A stretch of DNA of 28,227 bases from a virus, in the IMG/VR virus record IMGVR_UViG_3300030380_000547, positions 1 through 28,227 of that record; one strand, written 5' to 3'. Below, piece after piece: positions 21,523 to 28,227 of the stretch. Below the pieces are notes generated by a model. It was not told the DNA's origin. It searched no databases and saw nothing but the letters and a program-made list of their open reading frames with translations. Positions within the stretch are counted from its first letter, which is position 1, and each line of letters begins with the position of its first letter. The translations under genes were made by a program, and so were the position numbers.

Positions 21523-22938
21523 ATGAGTCAAACATTCCCAAACGATTTTAAGATAAGTAATATTGACACCGGAACCGAATCAGGCACATGGGGCACTATT
21601 ACAAATTCTAACTTTAATAATTTAGTCGCTACTGTAGGTGGTTTTAAACAGATAAGTATATCTAGTACAAACAGCCATACATTAACAGCACCTGCTGATA
21701 ACACGTCTACACAAGATTTTAGAAACCATTTTTTAGAATTAACAGGGACATCTACTGGTACTGCTGCTGCTACATTTACACTAACTTTACCTGCTTCTTT
21801 AGATAAAGAATACATAATAAAAAATTCATTACAGCATACTGTTAATGTTAAAACATCAACTCAAGTTACGCCTTTAGAAATACCAATAGGCAAAACAAAT
21901 GCTGTTTATCTAAATGGAGCAACTGCTTTACCAACAATAAACACACTAGATTCTTTAACATTAAGCACAGCGTTACCTGTATCTTCTGGAGGTACAGGGT
22001 TAGTATCTGCTGAAGCTGGGGGATTGATGGTTATGAACTCAGCAGCTACATCTTTTACTATAGTTTCTGCTGGGCCAACTGGTAATGTATTAACAAGTGA
22101 TGGTGATAAGTTTATTAGTGCGTCTTTTCAGTCTGCTGCTTTATCTAATGTTATTAGAACGAATGTTGGTGGGTATGCTGCTGCAGGTAGCACTCAACCC
22201 ACCGTGGCAAACGGAGGTATGCAAGCAGTACAAAGTTATCTTTTATCAAAAGACACTACTTATACAGGGTTTGATGCAGTGGGAGCGTTCAATGCAGCTA
22301 GAGAAGAAACAGGAATTACTGCTACAAGAAACGATTCTGCTGGTGTAAATCAATGTAATTTACACGTATTTAAATCTGGAGAACCTAATAACGCAATAAC
22401 ACCTTTAGCTGTGCGAAATAATGGAGGGAACGCTGATGTCTTAATTACAACTAATGTTGTTCCTTTTGTGGATAATACAAATGATTTAGGCTCTAGCTCT
22501 AAAAGATTTAATGACGTGTTTGCAGCTAATGGTGTAACTACATCATCTGATAGAAGATTAAAAAACAATATTACAAATTCTGAATTAGGATTAGATTTTA
22601 TAAATCAATTACAACCTCGTAGATATAAAGTTAATCAGGGTGGTGGTTACATAACTGGAGTTGATGATACACCAAATTATATGCCTACATATGGAGTTAC
22701 TCCGGGCGTTAGATTTCACCATGGATTAATTGCTCAAGAAGTTGAACAAACTTTATATAACCAGAATATTGATAAGTCTACTTTTGCAGGATGGTGTTTA
22801 ACAGATCCCGGTGATTCAAATTCAACACAAATGTTAAGATATGAAGAGTTTATAGCACCGATGATGAAAGCAATACAAGAGTTATCTAATAAAGTAAATG
22901 CGTTAGAAACGAGAATACAACAACTAGAGTCTAACTAA
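21523..22938 (+). CDS. Tail fibre with C-terminal S74 autoprotease/chaperone domain
   Basis: The 471-residue product starts six bases after AAGGA. The N-terminal half is beta-rich fibre (SQTFPNDFKISNIDTGTESG onward, with a SSGGTGLVSAEAGGLMVMNS repeat-like stretch common in fibres). Residues 340-471 form an intramolecular chaperone: TSSDRRLKNN carries S342 and K347, five apart as in endosialidase-type S74 proteases; DLGSSSKRFNDVFA precedes it, and HHGLIAQEVEQTL and LRYEEFIAPMMKAIQELSNK follow. The chaperone trimerises the fibre, then cleaves itself off before S342. The released tail ends in a coiled coil. Key residues are intact, so self-processing is predicted. Confidence 0.92.
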   Translation: MSQTFPNDFKISNIDTGTESGTWGTITNSNFNNLVATVGGFKQISISSTNSHTLTAPADNTSTQDFRNHFLELTGTSTGTAAATFTLTLPASLDKEYIIKNSLQHTVNVKTSTQVTPLEIPIGKTNAVYLNGATALPTINTLDSLTLSTALPVSSGGTGLVSAEAGGLMVMNSAATSFTIVSAGPTGNVLTSDGDKFISASFQSAALSNVIRTNVGGYAAAGSTQPTVANGGMQAVQSYLLSKDTTYTGFDAVGAFNAAREETGITATRNDSAGVNQCNLHVFKSGEPNNAITPLAVRNNGGNADVLITTNVVPFVDNTNDLGSSSKRFNDVFAANGVTTSSDRRLKNNITNSELGLDFINQLQPRRYKVNQGGGYITGVDDTPNYMPTYGVTPGVRFHHGLIAQEVEQTLYNQNIDKSTFAGWCLTDPGDSNSTQMLRYEEFIAPMMKAIQELSNKVNALETRIQQLESN

Positions 22939-22939
22939 A

Positions 22940-24841
22940 ATGCCTTTAACAAAACTACAATTTAAACCGGGTATAAATAGAAACCTAACTAACTACTCTA
23001 ATGAAGGTGGGTGGTTTGAATGTGATAAAGTCAGATTTTTAGATGGCTATCCCGAAAAACTAAAAGGGTGGCAAAAACATTCTGTAACTTCTTTGTTTGG
23101 CACATGTAGAGGACTATTTAATTGGGTAACATCTTTTAACGATAACTTTTTAGCTATAGGAACAAATAGTAAGTTATATATAGAAGTTGGTACTAACTTA
23201 AACGACATAACACCTGTAAGAGCAACTACTAGTGCAGGAGATGTTACGTTTGATGCCACCGCAGGTTCTACTATTATCGTGGCTACAGATGCAAGTCATG
23301 GTGCAGACACTGGAGACTTTGTAACATTTTCTGGAGCTACAGCTCTAGGTGGTTTAATTACAACAAGTGTTTTAAATCAAAATTATGAGATAACAAAGAT
23401 AGACACTAACAGTTATTCGTTTAGTGCTACTGCCACTGCTAATTCTTCTGATACAGGAAATGGTGGCTCAAGTGCAATTGGTACTTACGAAATAGATGCT
23501 GGAAATGGCACTCTTACTTTAGGTTATGGTTGGGGAACAGATAATTGGAATAGTGGTGGTTGGGGTGAAGGTTCACTACAACCTGTGAGTTTACCACTCA
23601 CGGTTTGGTTTTTTGATAATTTTGATAATGATTTATTTGCTAATATAAATACAGATGGAAAAGGAGCGTTATATTATTGGTCAAGAGGTGCGGCTACAGA
23701 TCCAGCGAGTGCATTAGGAACAAGAGCGATAAAATTATCTAGCATAACTAGTTTTGCAGGCAGTTCTGTTACACCTAAAAACGTACCTGCTTTAGTAGGG
23801 CAAATATTAGTGTCTCAAAAAGATAGACACTTGTTAGCGTTTGGAGCTTCAGCGTATGCTGGAGGCACACCCACTGAAGATACAGGCGACTTTGACCCTT
23901 TACTTATAAGATTTGCAAGTCAAAACGAACCATATAATTTTGACCCTGCAGACGATGCTAAAAGTGCTGGTTTTATTAGAGTAAGTAGCGGATCAAAAAT
24001 TGTATCTGCAATAAGCACACGTCAAGAGATATTAGTATTTACTGATTCTAGTTTACATTCACTACAATTTTTAGGAACTCTTGACGTATTTGGATTACAA
24101 GAGTTAGACCCACATATTTCCATAGCTTCTGCTAGATCACCGATTAGTATTGAGGGTGTTACCTACTGGATGGGTACTGATAAGTTTTATATATACAATG
24201 GTAGAGTAGATACACTGCCTTGTTCTTTGAGAGATCATGTTTTTGATAATATAAACTTTGACGCATTAGCTTATGTATATGCTGGAGCTGTAGAATCACA
24301 GAATGAGATTTGGTGGTTCTATCCTTCTCAAGATAGTAATATCAACGATTCTTACATTACATACAACTACAAAGACAACATATGGTTTTATGGAAGTATA
24401 GAAAGATCAGCGTGGTTAGATTCTAGTTTAAGAAGATACCCACAAGCTACTGGAGAGTCGTTTTTATTTAACCATGAATTAGGGAATGATGCAGATGGTT
24501 CTGCATTATCTTCTTTTATAACTTCTTCTGATGTAGATATTGCTGATGGTGATAGATTTACGTTAATAAAACGTATTATTCCTGACATAGATTTTAACAC
24601 TTCTACTACTTCACAACCGACAGCGTTGTTGTCTGTGTTACCAAGAGACTTTAATGGAGCTGCACATTCTAATGAAGCAGAACAAAGGGTAGTACAATCA
24701 TCTGTAAATAACTATACAAATCAAGTATTTATGAGAGCTAGAGCTAGACAAATAGGTTTTAAAATAGAGTCTACTTCACAAGGCACGTTTTGGAAATTAG
24801 GTTCGCCTCGTGTAGACGGAAAACCAGACGGGAGAAGATAA
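22940..24841 (+). CDS. Tail nozzle/stabilisation protein (P22 gp10-like)
   Basis: The 633-residue protein begins PLTKLQFKPGINRNLTNYSN, followed by GGWFECDKVRFLDGYPEKLK and GTCRGLFNWVTSFNDNFLAI, a pattern I recall in P22 gp10-like tail hub/nozzle proteins of short-tailed phages. Strand-rich body includes SFNDNFLAIGTNSKLYIEV, a Gly/Ser/Thr-rich insertion near residues 110-200, and VLVFTDSSLHSLQFLG-like blades (EILVFTDSSLHSLQF, EGVTYWMGTDKFYIYNGRVD, NEIWWFYPSQDSNINDSYIT), suggesting a beta-propeller. It plugs or extends the neck to hold the packaged DNA. It starts two bases after the fibre's stop. Identification by family recall, not search. Confidence 0.78.
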   Translation: MPLTKLQFKPGINRNLTNYSNEGGWFECDKVRFLDGYPEKLKGWQKHSVTSLFGTCRGLFNWVTSFNDNFLAIGTNSKLYIEVGTNLNDITPVRATTSAGDVTFDATAGSTIIVATDASHGADTGDFVTFSGATALGGLITTSVLNQNYEITKIDTNSYSFSATATANSSDTGNGGSSAIGTYEIDAGNGTLTLGYGWGTDNWNSGGWGEGSLQPVSLPLTVWFFDNFDNDLFANINTDGKGALYYWSRGAATDPASALGTRAIKLSSITSFAGSSVTPKNVPALVGQILVSQKDRHLLAFGASAYAGGTPTEDTGDFDPLLIRFASQNEPYNFDPADDAKSAGFIRVSSGSKIVSAISTRQEILVFTDSSLHSLQFLGTLDVFGLQELDPHISIASARSPISIEGVTYWMGTDKFYIYNGRVDTLPCSLRDHVFDNINFDALAYVYAGAVESQNEIWWFYPSQDSNINDSYITYNYKDNIWFYGSIERSAWLDSSLRRYPQATGESFLFNHELGNDADGSALSSFITSSDVDIADGDRFTLIKRIIPDIDFNTSTTSQPTALLSVLPRDFNGAAHSNEAEQRVVQSSVNNYTNQVFMRARARQIGFKIESTSQGTFWKLGSPRVDGKPDGRR

Positions 24842-25143
24842 TGGCGATGAGGTCTTTTAAATCCCCTGTTTTACCATTACCTCCAACGGTATATAATGAG
24901 AGGTACTTTGATACTTTAATAAAACTACTTAATATTTATTTTGGACAATTAGATTCTCAAAACCCACTACATTTAGAAGGTTTAGTATTATCAGAATTAA
25001 CGACAGACCCTACAAATTTACCAAGTTATAGTTTATATAGACAAGATAGAAATGTTAGAATCAAGTTACCGGGGGATCATTTTGTAACCGCTGGGCTTGG
25101 TGGCACAATGTCAGTAGGGACTGTAACAGTAACCATATCTTAG
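24841..25143 (+). CDS. Small tail-associated protein ending SVGTVTVTIS
   Basis: Starts in a TAATG overlap with the nozzle gene (ATG 24841); an upstream in-frame ATG at 24790 lies inside that gene. The 100-residue product has a helix-prone region RYFDTLIKLLNIYFGQLDSQ, then NLPSYSLYRQDRNVRIKLPG and the tail MSVGTVTVTIS. The terminal strand nearly duplicates the end of the zinc-ribbon protein at 12800, although the rest differs. Probably a tail accessory protein; function unknown. Confidence 0.7.
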   Translation: MAMRSFKSPVLPLPPTVYNERYFDTLIKLLNIYFGQLDSQNPLHLEGLVLSELTTDPTNLPSYSLYRQDRNVRIKLPGDHFVTAGLGGTMSVGTVTVTIS

Positions 25144-25151
25144 GATAATTT

Positions 25152-26135
25152 ATGAGTATGCAATCTTTAGCCCAAGCAATACAATCACAAGGTCGTGGTA
25201 ATGATACCATGCTTGTACATATGACTCCAAACGAAGTTGGAGGTTTACAAAATCTCGCTAACAACTTTGGAGGTAGTTTAACAACTAACCCTAGCACTGG
25301 GCTACCAGAGGCGGGATTCTTAGATTCTATTTTACCTACCCTCGCAGGTGCTGCCCTTACTATTGGGTCAGGAGGAGCACTAACTCCTCTTATGGCTGCG
25401 GGATTAGTAGGTGGAGGAACTGCTCTTGCAACTGGCGATATTAGTAAAGGATTAACTGCAGGACTTGGTGCATATGGTGGTGGCGGTTTATCAAATCTAG
25501 CTACAGCTCCAGCTTCTTTTTCGGCTGGAGCATCATCGCCAAGTTTTGCTCAGTTAGCAAGTCAACCTATGGGTGAGATAGCTACTGCAGGACTTGCCGC
25601 AGCATCTCCGATGTTAGCACAATCAATGGAGCAACCACAGATGGGGGGTGGAGCAGGATCCCAACAACAAATGATACGACCATTTAAATTTAATTTAAAT
25701 CAAACAGGAGCAGACAGAGAGAATACAGCCGCTAATCTAAGATCTGACAGGGGTGAAAGAAAATACTTCGATTCAAATTTTGATGCTTTACCGCCATATG
25801 GAGTAGGTAGAAAATATGGAGAAGGTGGTATAGTAAACTTGAATGTTGGTGGTATGCCGGGCATGGCAAGTCCAACCCCACCGAGTAGGTTCTTACGAGG
25901 TGCTGGTGATGGAGTTAGTGATTCTATTCCTGCAACAGTAAATCAAGGGGAACGACCTGCAGCTTTATCGGACGGAGAATACGTAATTGATGCTAGAGGT
26001 GTTGCAGAAATAGGCAACGGTTCTAGTGAAGCAGGGGCAAGAAAATTAGCTGAGATGATGAATAGAATACATAATGCAAGAAGAAAAGCAGATATGGGTG
26101 AGGATATGAACGCAGATAGGTTTCTATTAGCGTGA
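25152..26135 (+). CDS. Candidate internal/ejection protein (Gly/Ala-rich)
   Basis: The 327-residue protein opens SMQSLAQAIQSQGRGNDTML and carries MTPNEVGGLQNLANNFGGSL (about residues 24-43). Residues 54-105 (GFLDSILPTLAGAALTIGSG, LMAAGLVGGGTALATG) are hydrophobic and glycine-rich, able to insert in membranes, with many Ala/Gly residues up to about 160. The C-terminus has GDGVSDSIPATVNQGERPAA, SDGEYVIDARGVAEIG and a helical LAEMMNRIHNARRKAD end. I recall this pattern in marine phages as virion-internal or ejected proteins. The hydrophobic block suggests a role in carrying DNA across the membrane; this is inference. A GTGA overlap joins it to the next gene. Confidence 0.65.
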   Translation: MSMQSLAQAIQSQGRGNDTMLVHMTPNEVGGLQNLANNFGGSLTTNPSTGLPEAGFLDSILPTLAGAALTIGSGGALTPLMAAGLVGGGTALATGDISKGLTAGLGAYGGGGLSNLATAPASFSAGASSPSFAQLASQPMGEIATAGLAAASPMLAQSMEQPQMGGGAGSQQQMIRPFKFNLNQTGADRENTAANLRSDRGERKYFDSNFDALPPYGVGRKYGEGGIVNLNVGGMPGMASPTPPSRFLRGAGDGVSDSIPATVNQGERPAALSDGEYVIDARGVAEIGNGSSEAGARKLAEMMNRIHNARRKADMGEDMNADRFLLA

Positions 26136-26542
26136 GAGTAGAACTTGTGCCTTTAAACACAATTCATTTAATTTGGGATCAAGTTGAAGACTATTTTCAA
26201 AAGGTTATAGATAAATCAGTTGGAGAATATAATATAGAACAGTTAAAAGCCCATGTAGTAGCGGGTATGCAAACTTTATATATTGCAATAAATAAAGAAG
26301 GGGTTATAAAAGGAGGGGCTATTGTTAATTTTATAAACTATCCTAATTTTAGGGTAGCATTTATAACTGCTACAGGCGGAAATATGATTATAAATAATGA
26401 TACTTGGAACAATTTAGCTAATTTACTAAAACAAGCAGGGGCTACTAGATGTCATGCTTGTGCTTCTGAATCTGCAATGAGACTTTACAAGTCAAAGGTA
26501 GATTTTAAGAAAATATATAACACAGTTGAGAGGATATTATAA
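26132..26542 (+). CDS. GNAT-like fold protein
   Basis: Start GTG in a GTGA overlap. The 136-residue protein has a strand-helix pattern of the GNAT acyltransferase fold: an early helix (HLIWDQVEDYFQKVIDKSV), central strands (TLYIAINKEGVIKGGAIVNF, FRVAFITATGG), and a C-terminal ESAMRLYKSKVDFKKIY resembling GNAT motif B. The Q/R-x-x-G-x-G/A acetyl-CoA loop is not evident, so catalysis is doubtful. I recall GNAT-like phage proteins of this size beside internal virion genes, where they may act in assembly. Its place among candidate ejection proteins supports that over host modification. Confidence 0.65.
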   Translation: MRVELVPLNTIHLIWDQVEDYFQKVIDKSVGEYNIEQLKAHVVAGMQTLYIAINKEGVIKGGAIVNFINYPNFRVAFITATGGNMIINNDTWNNLANLLKQAGATRCHACASESAMRLYKSKVDFKKIYNTVERIL

Positions 26543-27483
26543 TGAGTATGGGTGGAGGAGCCAGCGGGCCGCAGTCAGTAAGCCAAACTACGATACCAGA
26601 ATATGCTAAACCTTACATGGAGAACCTGTTAGGTCAGGCTTCAGCATTAACTTTAGGTAACCCGGTATTAGATGATGAAGGTAACCCTACAGGTGAATTT
26701 ACCTCACCTGAACAAGCTGTATATGGCGGGCAACGACTCGCTGATCCTTCACAAACACAACAAATTGCTAGACAAAATATAAGAGGTTTAGACCCTGCAA
26801 CTGGATTCGCAACGGGTATGAACTTAACACAAGAAGGAATCTCAGGTTTAAGAGATATACCTATGCAGTTTACTGGAGATACTGTTTCTCAGTATATGTC
26901 TCCATACATGCAAAACGTAGTAGATGTTCAAAAACGTAAAGCTGCAGAAGATATGCAAAGAACTCAGTTAAATGCTAATTTAGGTGCAGCTACGCAAGGA
27001 ACACTTGGTGGTTCAAGACAAGCACTTATGCAAGGATTACGAGAGCAACAACTTGGTCAGCAGTTAAGTGATATTCAAGCATCAGGTCAACAAGCAGCCT
27101 ATGATTCTGCTATGGCTCAATTAGAAAGAGATCGAGGTGCTAGATTTTCTCAATCTCAAGGTATAGCAGATCTTGGTTCTCGGATAGCTGGTTTAAGTGA
27201 AGCTGATTTACAATCACGTTTAGGATTGTTTGGAGCACAAGAAGGACTTGGAGCAAAAGAACGAGCAGATCAACAAGCACTTTTAACACAAGGGTATGAA
27301 GATTTTTTAACGCAACAAAGATCACCATTTACAAGACTTGGATTTTTGTCAGATGCTTTGCGAGGTTCTAGTAATTTAGCACAAACTGGAGGCTCTGCTG
27401 TATATAAACAAGCAGCAGCACCTTATCAAGATCTTGCAGATGCTGGATTAAACGCTTTAGCTTTATATAAGGGGTTATCATAA
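26542..27483 (+). CDS. Candidate internal virion/ejection protein (helical)
   Basis: The 313-residue protein starts in TAATG. It begins SMGGGASGPQSVSQTTIPEY, has SPYMQNVVDVQKRKAAEDMQ (about residues 119-140), ATQGTLGGSRQALMQGLREQ (about 152-173), and a long Gln/Ala-rich helical section to about residue 260. The proline-poor, Gln-rich, helical composition is typical of ejected internal proteins, which unfold to pass the portal channel. I recall YMxPYMQNVVDxQKR plus GSRQA in many marine podovirus-like genomes, unassigned. No transglycosylase motif is evident. Confidence 0.68.
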   Translation: MSMGGGASGPQSVSQTTIPEYAKPYMENLLGQASALTLGNPVLDDEGNPTGEFTSPEQAVYGGQRLADPSQTQQIARQNIRGLDPATGFATGMNLTQEGISGLRDIPMQFTGDTVSQYMSPYMQNVVDVQKRKAAEDMQRTQLNANLGAATQGTLGGSRQALMQGLREQQLGQQLSDIQASGQQAAYDSAMAQLERDRGARFSQSQGIADLGSRIAGLSEADLQSRLGLFGAQEGLGAKERADQQALLTQGYEDFLTQQRSPFTRLGFLSDALRGSSNLAQTGGSAVYKQAAAPYQDLADAGLNALALYKGLS

Positions 27484-28227
27484 TGCAAGGACAACAACCA
27501 CGAATGGTTCCACCGCAAGCACAAGCAATGAAACCAGTTCCTAGTACAAATACATTTAAAACTCAGGATTTAGAAAAATTACGAATAGCTTTTCAAGATG
27601 AAGATACATTTAAAACTGAACGTCTAGCTGAACTTAAAAGTCAACCTTATCCTGTTGGTACGTTAGCAGGTATAGAAATAGATAGACGAACCAGAATGAG
27701 GCTTATGGATAGTGCTGTCAAAGCTGGTGTGCCTAGAACTGTTGCAGATCAAAACATGGAACAGTTAGCTTACGATGACATGCGTAAAAAATTAGCTGCG
27801 AATGAAGGTATGGGTGTGCCAAATATTATCAACCAAATGGAACAAGGTAGACCACCCCTACCATCTAAAATGCTGGCTGCTTCTGGTGGTGTGGTTGAAG
27901 GATACAACAAAGACGGATTAGTTGAAGATCCTATTCAAAAAGCAAGAAGAGAAGCAAGAGAAAAAACATTAAAATCTTTAGGTATAGAACCTACAACTCC
28001 ATTCGGAGACATGTTTAGAGAAATAGGAGAAGATTTTAGAGGTATACGTTCTTATGTAGGTGAAAATTTAAACCCATTTAGAGAAAGAATATCTGGAGCG
28101 TACGGAAAAGATTTAAAAAAATTAGAGGACTATAAGAGAGAGCAATTTAGATTAGCAGATGAAGAATACGAACGAAAACAAAAAGATCCTAGAGCAGCAG
28201 AATTTTTTCCAGATCGATCTGATACAG
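27483..28227 (+). CDS. Large internal virion protein candidate (3'-truncated)
   Basis: This frame starts in TAATG at the previous stop and stays open to the end of the window, giving 248 codons plus one base; the 3' part is missing. It starts QGQQPRMVPPQAQAMKPVPS, with charged helices (KTQDLEKLRIAFQDEDTFKT), then SPLMxxAAGGVVxGYN-like text LPSKMLAASGGVVEGYNKDG and long charged helices (KARREAREKTLKSLGIEPTT; LKKLEDYKREQFRLADEEYE). The context after two candidate ejection proteins suggests a large internal protein. A cell-wall degrading domain may lie downstream; nothing in the visible part shows one. Confidence 0.72.
   Translation, partial: MQGQQPRMVPPQAQAMKPVPSTNTFKTQDLEKLRIAFQDEDTFKTERLAELKSQPYPVGTLAGIEIDRRTRMRLMDSAVKAGVPRTVADQNMEQLAYDDMRKKLAANEGMGVPNIINQMEQGRPPLPSKMLAASGGVVEGYNKDGLVEDPIQKARREAREKTLKSLGIEPTTPFGDMFREIGEDFRGIRSYVGENLNPFRERISGAYGKDLKKLEDYKREQFRLADEEYERKQKDPRAAEFFPDRSDT

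Overview
The window is a stretch of a double-stranded DNA tailed-phage genome. Every supported gene is on the + strand, genes abut or overlap by a few bases (mostly TAATG, ATGA and GTGA junctions), the DNA is AT-rich, and no tRNA, rRNA, CRISPR array, transposase or cellular housekeeping gene is visible. Gene content and order (TerS, TerL, portal, scaffold, HK97-fold capsid, short neck proteins, a P22 gp10-like tail component, internal proteins, and no sheath, tape measure or baseplate) fit a podovirus-like phage of the kind common in marine metagenomes. The host cannot be read from the sequence; an AT-rich aquatic bacterium is an inference.

Region 1 (1-8035) is packaging and head formation: the 3' end of a small terminase gene, the large terminase, an 840-residue portal, a small protein, a GroES-like co-chaperonin, an acidic scaffold, two probable virion proteins and the major capsid protein. 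An intrinsic terminator follows the capsid gene.

Region 2 (8046-12089) is an unusual cluster of very small, mostly lysine-rich proteins, plus two probable virion proteins, a coiled-coil/membrane protein, a Cys/His-rich protein lying in a GC-rich island, an EF-hand-like protein with glycine repeats, and a 22-residue membrane peptide.

Region 3 (12086-19751) encodes the neck and first fibre block: two head-tail connector candidates around a zinc-ribbon protein, small virion proteins, a repeat-containing fibre, a 1138-residue protein built from five LamG-like modules, and a fibre-assembly chaperone.

Region 4 (19751-21214) is a lysis block: a C-terminally anchored protein, a holin, a 42-residue basic protein and an M15-type endolysin.

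Region 5 (21218-28227) holds a second fibre ending in a self-cleaving S74 chaperone domain, a gp10-like tail protein and a run of candidate internal/ejection proteins, one with a GNAT-like fold. The last gene runs off the window.

Taken together: terminase and portal package DNA into a shell assembled with the scaffold and perhaps helped by the phage co-chaperonin with host GroEL; neck and nozzle proteins close the head; two fibre systems, one matured by a separate chaperone and one by a built-in protease/chaperone, recognise the host; internal proteins are ejected; holin and endolysin release progeny. No wholly new system can be proven from sequence alone. The most noteworthy items are the co-chaperonin with a GroES-like I-V-L tripeptide, the basic small-protein module, the GC-rich island with a long second reading frame, and short peptide motifs shared between otherwise different proteins.
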